Notes: a model not told the origin generated them from the letters alone. A stretch of DNA of 64,000 bases from Reticulitermes speratus (GCA_021186555.1 JAJKFL010000013.1:35244743-35308742); one strand, 5' to 3'; positions 10,366 to 22,770 are shown, counted from the first letter of the stretch. Program-made: numbers and translations.

Positions 10366-11686
10366 CCAGCTAGAAATATTTTCTCATGCTTCGTTATTGC
10401 CGCAGAGACAAGCTGTTGCAAAACTTGTACCATACACGTGTCTAACCAATCTGTGATCATCCCCAACCTAATAGGATTTATTTCCCCCCATATTCTTATA
10501 ACAGAAATGTAATGGAATCCCGATCAGAGGATGTGAGGAGGGTAGGTTTCTCCATATGAGATGAATTATGTCAAGGATCCGAAGACTTTACGCTTTTGGG
10601 CCGGGCGTATCAGTCGCCCTGACATTTGACATCCGGACTCGCATTTCAAACGGCGACCCGCCGGCAGTGTGCGTGACAGTGTTATTCAAAGCGTCGGAGG
10701 AATGGCTGCGCTGACAAGTGACAGACATGCTGTGTAAAGGCGGTGTCCAGTCAGTTGTGTGATCCGTTTCGTATTGACCCTAGAATAGGCAGCTATCATA
10801 TGTAGGCCACCACCGAATATAAGGCGCCTTCAAATGTAGGCTACCAACGATTACGAGACTTTATCGATTGCAGGCCGCTACCCTCGAAAGTAGACAACCA
10901 TTGATTGTAGGCTTCTTTCGTAACTAGTCCGCCATCGAGTGTAGCTTAAGCCACACCTTGGAGGGAGTGAATTGCGCCTGAAAGGGAAAATCGTGTTTGT
11001 CTACAAGCTAAACTTAATGCAAATATGTATTTGGTAATACACAATTTTTCTGTTAAAAATGATGTCTTTTGAAAAAATGCGGACGTACAAGGACCATGTT
11101 GGGTGCTGTAAATGTCGAGTTTGTGTAGAGGCATTTTAGTTAGGTGTAGAGCAGTTTGTGAAATTGTATTTGTCAGCTTAGGTTTATGTCAGTGAAGTCA
11201 CGTAAGGCAAAACCAAGTAAAAACCATCCCTTGTACTACGCTTCAAATACTTACAGCCTTTGAATTCCTGAAAGAATTCAAATCATGAGTTCATTAATAG
11301 ATGTCTACATATACTTTCCCTCCTTTTACCACTGCTCTCCCTTTCATTTCTTCATCGTCTTATCCTTATTTATTTTATTTCCTAATCATGAACCAATTTG
11401 TTTGGGTAAAGTAACTTAGTACCACAGAACCCCACCGAAGATGGACGTACTTCTGTATACTTTTGAAGTTAGAATAGAAATACACTTATTAAACCTTTAA
11501 TGTCCAGCAGTAATTATACTAGCACCTGCCGTAACATCTCAAATTCTGTACGTTGCCTGCACGATTTGTCTGTGCATTTCATGTGACTGTAACAGTCAAT
11601 ATCAGTTGTGCCACTGAACATTATTAAGTGGAGACGTGCATTGTTTTTGTGACGTGAGAAATGCGATTATATATATATACACACAG
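10366..11686. other. No gene; GC-richer patch and degenerate minisatellite
   Basis: 10590-10740 is richer in CG dinucleotides than its surroundings but has no convincing open frame. 10797-10945 is a degenerate tandem repeat built on ATTGTAGGCCACCATCG-like units, about five to six copies of unequal length. The remainder is unassigned. Confidence 0.4.
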
Positions 11687-11972
11687 ATGGTGGGCAGGGA
11701 AAGCATAGTCGGTATAGCGACTAGCTACAAGCTGGACGATCCGGGGATAGAATCCCGGTGTGGGCGAGAATTTCCGCACCCGTCCAGACCGGCCCTGGGG
11801 CTCACCAAGTCTCCTGTAAAATGGGTATCGGGTCTCTTTCCCTGGGGGTAAATCGGCCGGTGCGTGGCGTTAACCACCCACCCCATAGCGCCGATGCTAA
11901 GGAAAGAGTTGGGCTATAAATCTACTCCCCCTCTGGGTCTTCATGGCCTGTTATAGGGTGAACGTTACCTTT
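11687..11972 (+). mobile_element. SINE-2 copy 1 (tRNA-derived)
   Basis: The head has an A-box-like GCATAGTCGGTATAGCGACTAG and a B-box GATAGAATCCCGG. The body carries CCGCACCCGTCCAGACCGG, GGGGGTAAATCGGCCGGTGCG and a tail CTGGGTCTTCATGGCCTG...TTACCTTTATA that runs into a TATA repeat. It shares all blocks with the minus-strand copy at 15244-15529. Confidence 0.8.
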
Positions 11973-12276
11973 ATATATATATATAATATACATGTATATA
12001 TAGACAAGCATAATTCAGATTAATTTCAGTTTTCAACCAACACAGAAAATATTCGTATAAGAAGCTTAAAGTTGGCGGCGCTCAAGCTGAAGTCAATTCA
12101 GGTGACTAAGCTGCTGAAGATGTAGGATAAGCTCCATAAAAAGGTACGGTATAATCTACTTGGCAAAGCCTGCCCTGACAGAGGTCTGCTACATACTGTG
12201 TAGACATTCCACTGTCAATAGAATTTAATTCGCTTAATCCGCTCAATGTGTACATACTTAAATACGTAGGAATATT
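11973..12276. other. TATA tract and possible foldback end fragment
   Basis: TATA repeat to about 12002, then ATTAATTTCAGTTTTCAACCAAC near 12021-12043, close to the terminal sequence of foldback e1. The remainder is unassigned. Confidence 0.35.
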
Positions 12277-12499
12277 TTTCTTCTTGTGGCACAACAGCCC
12301 TACTCGGGCCTAGGCCGCCTCATTGTTGAGATTTCGAGATCAAACATAGCCACACTACACTCGGTAGGACTTATCTGAACGAGGGATCGGCCCGTCGCAG
12401 AGACCTCTACTTGACAATCCACAACATTCACAAGAGAGAGACATCCATGCCCCCGGCGGGATTCGAACCCGCAATCCCAGGAAACAAGCGGTTGCAGCA
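12277..12499 (-). mobile_element. SINE-1 copy 5
   Basis: Minus-strand copy with the family 3' end (GGCACAACAGCCC) at the left and B-box GGGATTCGAACCCGC at about 12457. It is truncated in the head near 12499. Confidence 0.85.
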
Positions 12500-13744
12500 T
12501 ATGTAGGAATGTACTTGAAACACCACACGATACTGGACACGAGTCAGATCCGATCTCCTTCGCCTAAGGCGACTGTGATTGCGATGGCCAGACTCACTAC
12601 TTAAGATCTGGTCATGGGGCCCCTGGATCGGCTGTATATCCAGGCGGACAGACTGAATGTTACTTGCAGAGTAACTTGCATTTGTGACCAGTCTTCAAAT
12701 GGTTAACCGTCATCAGCTCTTGAATATTAATTAATGTCATAAACTTGTATTTTTCATGACTGTTTCCTCTTCGTTTCAAGTGATTTCCTTAGACTTTCTT
12801 ATCGTAAACGATATTTTTCAGGAGTTGGTGTTACTGCTGACAAACAGTTTGTGAATGTATTTTCCAGAACTGGCTCCAGTACAGAAAACATACTCACTCA
12901 TTATTAGTTGGCCTCAAAAATTTGCTTGCATTTATTTAATGGCACAAAATTTTGGGGCATGTTTTCGAAATGTGTGTTTGACAGTTGCCTCTCTACTTTT
13001 ATCCCTTTAAGCGAATAAACTTCACATTCTAAATGCCATTTCCTACCCTTGTTGAAAAGATCCATTACAAATCGCTCAGCTCTTGTCCGGAAGCAAATAA
13101 TGCATTATTAGCAATTTAAACACACTTGGATCAGGGCCAGACACGCGGTCCCCCTCGTTTGGGGGATTAGGGGATGAGACTGAGGTAGGATGAGGGTGTA
13201 GATCCCCCGCGACAACTTGTCGGCTATCCTTTAAATCTCCCCCCCCGTGCAGTATTCGATGCTGCTAAGAAGGAATTTATTTATGTTCCCATCTAAAGAT
13301 CCTTGTGGTGAATGTCTTTGTTCTTTTAGTTTCCTTTAATAAAAAATAAGGGGGGATTGTAAAGGAGGTGCTTAATTTGAATTGGTAAGTTTGCTTGACT
13401 TTTGTCCCAAAGCCAAGGTCTGGTAACGCTTCAAACGCTCTTCAAAACGTGAAGCTATCAAACTTGGCTCCTATTTGGCTGAGAACAGTCCAGATCTCTT
13501 AACATAACCACTTAGAGTATTAAGCCTTGAAACAGGGTGTGTAGTAATGCGTAAAGTTTATACTGACTACGGTTGAGTTCAAGGGCTAAAAACATAAAAG
13601 TACAGCCTGTTCTGGAAATCACTCTCGTATTCTAGGAGACTATGTGTTCTTAACCATTCGGCATATTACAAATTCTGTCAGTAAGTTTGTACGTTAACTC
13701 CTTTCTTGGCACGACAGATATCTGGCATCGACATTTTTGTATAT
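12500..13744. other. No gene; possible decayed motif
   Basis: Unassigned. On the minus strand near 12685-12720 CTGATGACGGTTAACC is followed by TTGAAGACTGG, resembling the foldback core with GAAA lost. GC-rich G/C runs occur at 13155-13250. Confidence 0.3.
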
Positions 13745-13982
13745 ATTTTTCTTTTTCTGTGGCGCAACAGCCCAACTCGGGCCTAGGTCTCCTCGTTGTT
13801 GAGGTTCGTAGATCACACGCAATTAGACACACACACCCGGTAGGGCTTATCTCAGCGAGGCCGCTACCTACACAACACAGAACAGACACAAGAGACGAAT
13901 ATCCATGCCCTCAGCGAAATACGAAACCGCGATATCAGCAATCAAGCGGCTTCAGACCTACGCCGTAGACCTCACTGCCACC
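13745..13982 (-). mobile_element. SINE-1 copy 6, diverged
   Basis: Family landmarks GGCGCAACAGCCC, GGCCTAGG and GAGACGAATATCCATGCCC are present on the plus strand. The B-box has decayed (ATACGAAACCGCG) and a segment between the tail and the TSD side is shortened. Confidence 0.75.
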
Positions 13983-14785
13983 TGCATAACTTTTAGAATT
14001 AGTTCCCGGTTCAACCATCAGAAAACTTGTCGCTCAGTGCATCACGAAGTCTAGCTGCAATGAGGTGATGCACCTTCCTGATGAAAATTTTCAGCTGTCT
14101 TCTAACTTCGGTAGGCGATATTGTCCCATCGTATTAAGAGGAGTTTTCCGAGTGGATATCTACCGTACCACAAAATGAAAGTACGTGGAAATTTATTGCA
14201 AGAAACTTTTTGATATATCTTTAATTTTATTCGTTCTGGACATTCTGTAATAAAACGTTTAAAGATTGTTACCGGTGCTGAAACAGCTTGTAAATAGTGG
14301 TAGGGTCTCAAACAGCAGCAGAGTTATAGCAGCGAAGTCGTGAAACGGTAGGATAAACTATCTACGGAATTTAAATCGAATCGAATTTAATTACACCTTT
14401 CTAAGCAGTAATGAATGATACAGTTATGGAATGTGGCACACCAGCAGTTCATGTTTCTCTGTAAATCTGGTGATATTAACAGAGATTTATAGTAAACGTA
14501 CTGTACGTAATATTATTTTGTGTCAAAGTCTCTGTTCTTTATGTACACTAAAACAAAATATTTAGGACAATAACATAGCAAATTGTTTGTGAGGGAGATG
14601 TGAAATTGTCAGTAGATACAAAGATCTTTACACTAGATGACATTTGAGGTTTTTACGGCGGTAACCGCTGTTCTCTGGGATATGACGTCGTGCAGTCTAG
14701 CAAAAATTTACCGATGTTTTGGAGGAATTGCTTTCTGCGTCTTAAGGATATAATATTTACATGTGACAACCGGTCGTGACATACA
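13983..14785. other. No gene; old f-family remnant at 14655-14765
   Basis: TTCTCTGGGATATGACGTCG then ACCGATGTTTTGGAGG at 14668-14730 is a decayed left arm of the GAGATCTGCGC foldback family. The remainder is unassigned. Confidence 0.4.
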
Positions 14786-14934
14786 GGTAATCACAACTGT
14801 ACTTTGCTGTGATTGAACATATATTGTACAACATGTTTCGGCTTTAACTAAAAACCGTTATCGGGCTTTTAGTTAAAGTTGTAACATGTTGCATAACATG
14901 TATTAAATCAATACAAATTGTAGTTGTGATTGCC
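14786..14934. mobile_element. Foldback element e3
   Basis: Ends pair as GGTAATCACAACTGT against TAGTTGTGATTGCC. Internal arms pair as ACATGTTTCGGCTTTAACTA against TAGTTAAAGTTGTAACATG. The minus strand shows AAAGCCGAAACATGTT, but CTGANGA has decayed to CCGATAA. No target duplication was found. Confidence 0.65.
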
Positions 14935-15243
14935 CTCATTTCTCTCTTAAGGATGTAATAATATTCTCATAGATCAGAAGGCATTATTTTGCACTGATAG
15001 CGTATGTGTACCAAATTTTGTAACAACAGTACTTATGGTTGCTTATAAAGTGCACTTGATCTCTTAGTATTGCCAAGATGGGATGGTCTCAATGCAATAC
15101 GTTGTTTGACTGTGTCCGAAAAACAACCGAAATAAAGTCAGGCCTACGTCCGATAATGTAAGCAACATATAACGTAGGCCTACATAATTGGCGAAATAAA
15201 ATATTACGAATCAAATCAGATAATGTGTAGTCAGAATATAAGG

Positions 15244-15529
15244 TAAAGGTAAAGTTCTCCCTAGAGTAGGCCATGAAGGCCCAGAGGGGGAGTGGAGGTA
15301 TAGCGCTACTCTTTCTTTAACCTCGACGCTAGATGAGGGTGGGTGGTCAACGCCACGCCCTGGCCGCTTTACCCCCGGGAAATAGACCCGGTACCCGTTG
15401 TATAGGAGTCTGGGTAGGCACCAGGGCCGATGTGGACGGGTGCGGAAAATCTCGCTCCCACTGGGATTCGATCCCCGGACCGTCCAGCCCGTAGCGAGTC
15501 GCTATGCCGACTACACTATCCCGGCCCAC
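15244..15529 (-). mobile_element. SINE-2 copy 2, full length with 17-base TSD
   Basis: Minus-strand SINE-2 reading GGGCCGGGATAGTGTAGTCG, GGCATAGCGACTCGC, B-box GGGGATCGAATCCC, then body and tail to TTTACCTTTACC. GTAGTCAGAATATAAGG at 15227-15243 is repeated exactly at 15530-15546. This is the best copy of the family and it defines both ends. Confidence 0.9.
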
Positions 15530-15546
15530 GTAGTCAGAATATAAGG

Positions 15547-16515
15547 GACTAAAATCTCTGAGTGAAGTGCATACTCTCATACATATTCCGAGTGGATGAG
15601 AAAGTTGTGGCATGACTTAGGTATAGAGGAAAGATCAGATTAAGTTCTGAAGTTCGGATCAGGTTTCAAAACTCTCAGTTGTTGTTAAAGAAAAAGGAGA
15701 GATATGATAGTTTACGTAATATAGGTATTTAGTCCTTACATCGCTGTTTTTATTTCTTGGTATTCAGCTATTACTGAGAACTATGTCTTTCCACCGAAAA
15801 TTGTGGAGATCCAAGAAACTGAAACATATAATTAGATATTTGAGTGACGAAGACAATCTGCTTGTGTTTTCCTTCGGGTATGTTTCAACTTTTTTTCTAT
15901 CGTCTTGAAATCGGATACAGAGCAGACATCTTTTGTTCTTGACGAATCTACTGGAGGAGATGGATAAATAAAAGCTAACTCAGTTGAGGCAAGAACGCAT
16001 TTTCTTTTTTTCCGTTTTTGTAAGCGCAATCCAATTTATTAAATTGCTGGGGGGAAATTGGTTCATGATTGTATGGTCGTATTTAGAAAAAAGTCTCTCA
16101 GTGTTTTGTATCTGTCACTTAAGGAAGAGACAGCGTTGTAAAGCGAATTTATTTTACATGTCTCAGCCTCTGAAAGTTTTGTGTCGCAAATCACTGAACT
16201 GAAGTCTATGAAATTTGGTGTACTTTTTTTTTATTTACATTTCTGCATGAGGTTTCACCGAAAATGATGCATGAGTGGACAACACTCGACGTTCCTAATC
16301 GGGAGATTCTGGGTTTATATTTTTTCAAGTTGGTTGGCTGTTGTGATTGAGATTTTTTCTTTCGTTTTCCTCAGTCCTGCAAATTCCGCCACGGCTGCTT
16401 CTTTCCATATCCCTTTGCTAATGATGATACAGTTCGATCTTATAGGCCCGTATAGTCTGAAGTACCGAAGGCCCCGTTAGGTAAACCATAAACGATCAGA
16501 TACGAAGTTTCTCAA
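15547..16515. other. No gene seen
   Basis: Unassigned sequence. Confidence 0.3.
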
Positions 16516-16770
16516 GGCCGTGCCATAGCTCAGGCAGTAGGTGCTGGTCTTTCGTCAAGGAGCTTCGAGTTCAACACCGAATGACTTTATGTGAGGTTCG
16601 AACTGGGTGAAGCGTTACTAAAGCGAGTTGAGTTTCTTCGGGTTTTCCCTGCCAATTCCACCATTGCTCCATGTTTCATCTATCACCACCGTCTGAGATG
16701 TACGACAGAACTGATTGGCAGACCATTGCAATATCCTGTCCCGGCACTGGGGTGATCATAAGAACTTTAA
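16516..16770 (+). mobile_element. SINE-4 copy 1 (tRNA-derived)
   Basis: The head is GGCCGTGCCATAGCTCAGGC, with a B-box-like GAGTTCAACACCG. The body CTTCGGGTTTTCCCTGCCAA and CCATTGCTCCATG matches the copy at 56803, which has a better-preserved head. The right boundary is approximate. Confidence 0.65.
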
Positions 16771-17952
16771 GTTATGAGGTTTTCCAACTAACATTTGTTG
16801 GAATTTATGGGTTTCGCCATTCCACGTATATAAACCAACAAATACTATATTCTTAATTGAATCACTTCGATAATGCGCAGTGATGATTAAGTATGGAAAA
16901 AAATTGAGTCTATATGTAAGAATATGTTATTTATTTGTGGTTTGCTTACCTATGCAATCAGTATCTCTGAGTGTATAGCGCAACACCGTAGGATGGTTCA
17001 TGAGGAAGAGAGAGAAAGAAGGGGTTATATATTCTAATCTGAAGGCCTATCCCTGCATGTAAGCAAGAAGAACTGAGGAAAGCCACGCAAAATCTTGGAC
17101 AGAATATCTAGTGTCAGTCCCCACATTTGAACGTAAGGCCTAAAGCAGGGGTGCCACTTAATCACAGCGTGCCTTACAATCAGCACATAAGGTTATATGT
17201 TTATTAACTGTACTGGTGTTTATGGAATCTGTAACAGAAAGAGACATATAAGGAATGAGAAAGAACGGGGAAAGAATAAATGTGGGAAAGTGGAGAAGAA
17301 TGTCGCGAGCATTGCATATTGCAGGCTGAGGGTTGCTGGCGACGCTGGAAGGGATCCGTGCAAGGTGGGTATGACTGTGTTTATCTGCACCCGAGCAACA
17401 AATGAATTATGTTTTAAAGTGTGGGTTTAAGATGGATTTACTGATTCAATAAACGACTGGACTCTCAAAGAGATTGTGATCTTCTGGTTTTTTTACACCG
17501 TGCTTAATTTGGTTCAAATTGTCACCCTGAAGATGGAGATAGCATGTTTCTCCGAAACATCGAGCCAGAAACATTACGCTATACAGTGCAAGAACCCATA
17601 CGACCATCATGCGAACAGCACCCTCCGGAAAACCTCGAAAACTTGTATATTTACATGGCTTTACCAGAACTTTCTGTACAGTGTATTACAATGTGTTCAG
17701 CTGTGTTATGCGCTCCTAGTTCCAAGACTTCAGCCGTTTAGGACATTAATTTAGCGTAGTTATAATTATTCTTCTGTAAGTCTGTAGTGAACTAAATTAA
17801 TACATGTATCGCTATAGGTTGCCCAGTGTAGTCTGATATCATTTTACCGAAGTGTCAGAGGAATTTGTTGCGGTGGTGAAAAGGAAATTCTCCATCCCCT
17901 CCGGGAATTGAACCACGATTCTGCAGTCGTCCAGTCGGTGTTTATCTAAAGT
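16771..17952. other. No gene; motif relic and tRNA-like fragment
   Basis: CTGAAGATGGAGA...TCTCCGAAACAT at 17528-17567 keeps the hairpin of the foldback motif, GGAGA pairing with TCTCC, without a visible second arm. 17890-17940 on the minus strand contains a B-box-like GTGGTTCAATTCCCGG, probably an old SINE head. Confidence 0.4.
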
Positions 17953-17964
17953 AGACAAGCCCTA

Positions 17965-18228
17965 TCGATCCCAGTGGTCGCGCGGTCTAAGTCTTGGGTC
18001 TACGGCCGCTCGCTTACTGGGATTGTGGGTTCGAATCCCGCCTAGGGCATGGATGTCTGTCTCTTGTGAGTGTTGTGTGTTGTCAGGTAGAGGTCTCTGC
18101 GACGAGCTGGTCCCTCGTCCAGAGGAGTCCTACCGAGTGTGGTGTGTCTAAAAAGTGTGTGATTGTGAAGCCCCGAAAAATGAGGCGGCCTAGGCCCCCA
18201 AGGGGCTGTCGAGCCATTGGAAAAAAAA
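17965..18228 (+). mobile_element. SINE-1 copy 7, full length with 12-base TSD
   Basis: Complete copy from CGATCCCAGTGGTCGCGCGG to GTCGAGCCATTGG plus an A-tail. AGACAAGCCCTA at 17953-17964 is repeated at 18229-18240. Confidence 0.9.
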
Positions 18229-18240
18229 AGACAAGCCCTA

Positions 18241-19564
18241 GTGTATTATAATACATTGGACTGTAGCTTACTGTTGCTTTTCTTAAAATTACAGTTTGTT
18301 TTCCATCAGTTGTTTCAGAATGAAATGAGTTTCATGTCGACGGAAAACATGTGAATTCCTGTAATTCTGCTCTACGTTGCATCGTTGTTTTGTGCCAAAC
18401 CAGTAGATTATTCTTAACGTCGGATGTGGGATGTATGAAATGTCAACGGTAAATAATGTTTCCCATTTTTAGGAGCTGTGCCGGTTTTGCACCAACACCC
18501 TCAATTCTAATTCTAGTTGCGACGGGTATGCTAATGAAATTACATTTGTTTGTAAGACGTTCGCTGGCTTGTGTGAAACCAGTCAATACTCCTCGCTACT
18601 GGTTCCATCCGGATTTTAGCTGGTGTTTTGCATTGCTGACAGGATATAATCGTCGCTCATGTTTGATAAGTAACACCTTTAAAATAAACCGATTTCATGA
18701 AATGCATGAAAAGGTATATTTTTTGTTTGCTTATTTGACTTCTTATTGTTTAGCGATTTTGTTGCGTCATTTATTTATCTTTTAGACTTCATTTTTTAGC
18801 CTAATTTCCTTCCTGAAAAAAGAAAATGAGGGTCTGGAGATTACAAAATTATCTGTGTTTGCACAGTTCTGATATTACGCGTGTTTCGTTAACGCGAATT
18901 GACTATAACACGATTGATTAATAGGTGAAAGATGTTTGTATAACGCGAATTTTCGCATAAGCTTGTTGGCTATTATGCGATTTCAGCGACCAGCGTGAAG
19001 AAGTTGTAGTCTACCCTAAGGGTTTTTGGTTTTATTACGCGATTTTTCGTAACGTGAAGTCTCACAAGATCGCGACTGTTAGTTTATAGCAGGACTGTAC
19101 GTGTTTGTGTCCCCTATTTAACCTTACGAAACAATCAAACGATTTTCACGAAACTTGATACGAACATATACAACTGAAGAACGCCCCAACGCGGTACGTT
19201 TTAATTTCCTACATTCAGAAATAACAACATGGCCGGTACGCAAATTTGAGAGGCGAGAGCGATACTGCCGTTGGTCACTCTTAGGACTCGAAGTCATGTA
19301 CGTTAATAGACCTTGGGAAACAACTCAATTTTTTCAGGTGATATTCTTCTAGAATGCAAAATTAAAAGATGGCACCAGTGTGAATATTCTCCTTAGCTGT
19401 CGGTTTTTAGCCATAGGTTATTTTATCCGCTGGATCTAGGCGAGTGTATTATGGGGTGAATATATGGGTATATAACAAGCATCTGTATAAAATGTTGTTT
19501 GGAAGTCAACAGTTTAAACATGGCGACGTTGCGAAAATTTGGTCATGTATCCAACAAATTTAAT
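18241..19564. other. No gene; TAACGCGAA-rich repeat at 18870-19075
   Basis: Within 18870-19075 the strings TTAACGCGAATT, ATAACGCGAATT, TTACGCGATTTT and CGTAACGTGAAG recur in both orientations. This resembles termini of pogo/Tigger-like DNA transposons, but no transposase or clean terminal repeat is visible. The remainder is unassigned. Confidence 0.35.
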
Positions 19565-19578
19565 GCATAAAGTATCTA

Positions 19579-19869
19579 TTTTTTTTCCTATGGCTCGACA
19601 GCCCCTTGGGGGCCTAGGCCTCCTTATTTTTCGAAGTTTCGCGATCACACACATATAGAAACACCACGCTCGGTAGGACTCCTGTGGACGAGTGACCAGC
19701 TCGTCGCAGAGACCTCTACCTGACAACACACAACACTCACAAGAGACAGGCACAACCCACAACATTCACAAGAGAGAGACATCCATGCCCCCGGCGGGAT
19801 TCGAACCCACAATCCCAGTAAGCGAGCGGCCGTAGACCCACGCTTTAGACTGTAAGACTACTGGGATTG
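19579..19869 (-). mobile_element. SINE-1 copy 8 with internal duplication
   Basis: Minus-strand copy with oligo-T at 19579. It contains a repeated CACAA...CATTCACAAGAGA block near 19725-19775 that single copies lack. GCATAAAGTATCTA (19565-19578) and GCAAAAGGATCTA (19870-19882) look like an aged target-site duplication. Confidence 0.85.
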
Positions 19870-19916
19870 GCAAAAGGATCTATACTTAAGTAAAAGTTTT
19901 CAGGGAAGTAAAATAA

Positions 19917-19918
<2 letters not shown>

Positions 19919-19947
<29 letters not shown>
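19919..19947 (+). repeat. TAA microsatellite
   Basis: About nine AAT units. Confidence 0.9.
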
Positions 19948-20640
19948 CCAATACTTAGATTTACAGACGTGTAGAACTACAGATCTATGCAGTCGGACAG
20001 AGGCTTACATTTCCTGCTTGGAACTGCTGCGCTGATATTTCTCCTCATTAGGTGCTCACCACTTACTTTGTATGCCTGCCTGTATTAAGGTTACAAGTAG
20101 ATGGTGTAGTGCCAGTCCAGCTGATTGTTCTACGTGTAGATGTCATCATATCTGAACTTTATATAATGTATTTCAAACGCACACCCAGAGCTTCTCAATG
20201 GGGGCTGAACCTAAGGCTATGTATAACTCATGTTTGATTTTAAAAACTATGTTAGAAAAATCATGTCATGAATATAACTGTAACATAGCAATGTTTGCAA
20301 CGGCATTTATGTACATGTAAGTATAACTACGTGTTCCATGATTCATTCGCCTAGTTTAAATCACAAGGTCTGATATTGTTGGAATTTATTAATTTCATCA
20401 AAGGCTTCCCAAGTTTTTTATTTTTATTTTTAAAAATTTTAATTCACTCTTTTTCAGTCAATTTCAGTGGCTGTTATCGGCTGCAGGGTAAATCACATAA
20501 AACTTTTGATATCATCGCGTATACAAATTTTTTTTTTGTAGATTCTGGGGGCGTAGTCCAGCAAACCAACCTTTGGGCGTGCGCCTGAAATATTTAATTA
20601 CATTTTACAAACATTTATTGAACGTGTAACGATACACACT
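19948..20640. other. No gene seen
   Basis: Unassigned AT-rich sequence. Confidence 0.3.
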
Positions 20641-20745
20641 AGAAAGCACACAGGCGTTTGAAGTCACAATTGTATTTTATTATCCTCCAACTTGTTTCGG
20701 TCTGCACGGCCTTCGTCAGAGAGATCACTAAAACGTTAGTGGGAG
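20641..20745 (-). mobile_element. Single-arm foldback relative (e4)
   Basis: The minus strand reads ATCTCT, CTGACGA, an A, GGCC...GACC, GAAAC, AAGTT, GGAGGAT. CTGACGA keeps the CTGANGA core with C at the variable position, and ATCTCT can pair with GGAGGAT using G-U pairs. The hairpin between is imperfect. No second arm was found. Confidence 0.45.
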
Positions 20746-22150
20746 GTACCTGAGTTTACATACGTAACACGTTGGATGCTAATAAAATATATTTGTGACT
20801 CACAATTTCTGTGTAACTTCTGGTTATGTCATTACCTATTTTCAATTTTTGCACGGCCGAAAATAGGTCTTCTTGAAGATTTGAAAGCGATGGAAATTTT
20901 GGTTGCACTATTTGCGTGTGTTAGGTGCAGTAAGCCGAAGTTTCGGTTACCTGTTCTTTTTTCTTAAAGGACTGACAAATGACGCGATTAGTCGCCCCAG
21001 AAAATTTATCACATGGTCTAAAGTTACGAGAGTTAACTGTAGGCTAATTGGAGAGAATTAGCACTGGGTTAACTGAAGTGTGTTGTGTTACTGCGGCTTT
21101 TGTAGTGCTTGGAGGCACTCACTGTTGCAGAATACACGAAATATCGTGAAACATCTAAGTGCAGTCTTTGATCCAACACTTCGCTAGTTTTGCTAGTTAG
21201 CAGTCTTTGAATCAGTTGCGGTGAGCCGTTTGCAAGAACACCAAGGGCTGATTCGTGCTGGCGATAGTAATTAAGGTTATGAACTTCTGTGCTTTGGTTT
21301 CTTACTTTCTGTTAGGTGACTAACCATTACATGCACCCGAAACGTCCGTACCTATTCATCAAACTCCATGTCACAATCCAGAAAACCGAATCTTATTATT
21401 GACTATTCTAAGAAACTAATATCATAAGCATCTACTTCACCCGCTTCAGGGAAAATGGATAAAGAAAGTTTCACCAAAACCAAACTATACTGCTTCACAA
21501 GTCAGAATATTAAATTCTTATATATATCGCAGTGGGAACGTCGAAATTCACAAAAATTAATTTGACCAGCTTCAGGGAAGTGGAGGTAACAGGTTCATCT
21601 GAAATCGGGTCTCTATTTATCAAACAACACGGTGTCACATCCCGTAAGATTAACCTTCATATTCATCGCCTTGAAAATCCCAAATATCGTATTGTGATCA
21701 CTGTGGTAGAAGGGTACAGAACTGTAGGGATTAAAATGGACAGGAATTGTGCATTCCTCTTTTATATTGCTTTAATTTTTTTGTTACGTAAAAGTAGTTC
21801 CGAGTGTTATTACTTTGTTTTTTGTTTTCTTTTTTACCGTTACTTTTTCGTTTATTCTATCACTGCCCTTTACTTATGGCTTTCTTGCTAATTACTTAAA
21901 CGTGTTATCCCTTTGCAGGCATTCAATCCTGTCAGTGACAGCTGGCCTGTTCCCACTGCTCCTACGCACGATCTGCCTCCCGTAATCCCGCCCTCACCTC
22001 AATCCAACTGACTATCCGGCCAACAGCCTTTTTCATGGCCGAGGCAGGGAGATTTCTTTTCACTTGTAGTCGATCTGTTTATGTGACAGCAAAAGGCTGC
22101 AGGAGACTTCTGGCTCCACATTCTAACCGCATTTAATCTGCGTTACATAC
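20746..22150. other. No gene seen
   Basis: Unassigned. The 119-codon forward frame at 21532-21891 shows no recognisable motif. Confidence 0.3.
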
Positions 22151-22154
22151 AACT

Positions 22155-22240
22155 GACTGCCATGGCCGAGTGTTCTATGGCATATACTGTCCTGTGCCGC
22201 TCGGACACTGCGATCAGATTTCGAATTTCAGCCGGGGAAT
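22155..22240 (+). mobile_element. tRNA-like SINE head fragment
   Basis: CATGGCCGAGTGTTCTATGG is A-box-like and is followed by GATTTCGAATTTC, a decayed B-box. It abuts the next foldback element. The family is unclear. Confidence 0.35.
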
Positions 22241-22265
22241 TGACTTAAGCTACATATGCTTATTT

Positions 22266-22770
22266 TGTACGTTTCTTGTATCCTACATTTTTGATTATAC
22301 AAATCTTATTCAGACAAATGTACACTGTTTTATGTTATTCAACACAACTTTTTATTAAAGACTGCCAAACATGTTTCGAACCTATACAAGTTTCATCTTC
22401 AGGGGCTTACTTGTTGAAATGACATCAGCTATACATCTGGTATTAAAAGGTACATAAATTCTTACAATGCCGTTAGGTGTGTATGGGTTTTGATTTCTGT
22501 ATCAGTTATTTTGTGTTCACTACACAGGCCACCAGCAAATCTGTAGTGAACACAAAATAACTGATACAGAAATCAAAACCCATACACACCTAACGGCATT
22601 GTAAGAATTTATGTAACTTTTAATACCAGACGTATAGCTGATGTCATTTCAACAAGTAAGTCCCTGAAGATGAACCTTGTACAGGTTGGAAACATGTTTG
22701 GCAGTCTTTAATAAAAAGTTGTGTTGAATAACATAAAACAGTGTACATTTGTCTGAATAAGATTTGTATC
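22266..22770. mobile_element. Foldback element e5 with 9-base direct repeats
   Basis: Arms of about 220 bases run from TACAAATCTTATTCAGAC on the left to its complement at 22770, meeting near 22525-22540. TGCTTATTT at 22257-22265 recurs at 22771-22779. The unpaired left stretch (22266-22297) is the candidate one-sided tail. The right-arm motif is CTGAAGA-TG-AACC...GGTT-G-GAAACATGT; the left arm has accumulated changes in the hairpin. Confidence 0.75.

Noticed and set aside
17994-18251. Proteins ending in RRPRPPRGCRAIGKK across SINE-1 copies
   Set aside because: They are translations of the SINE body in either direction. No conserved start or codon pattern is present.
22266-22770. Classical MITE with fixed short target duplication (TA or 8 bases)
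   Set aside because: Flanking direct repeats of this and sister elements vary from 9 to 15 bases and tails are one-sided, which does not fit standard MITEs.
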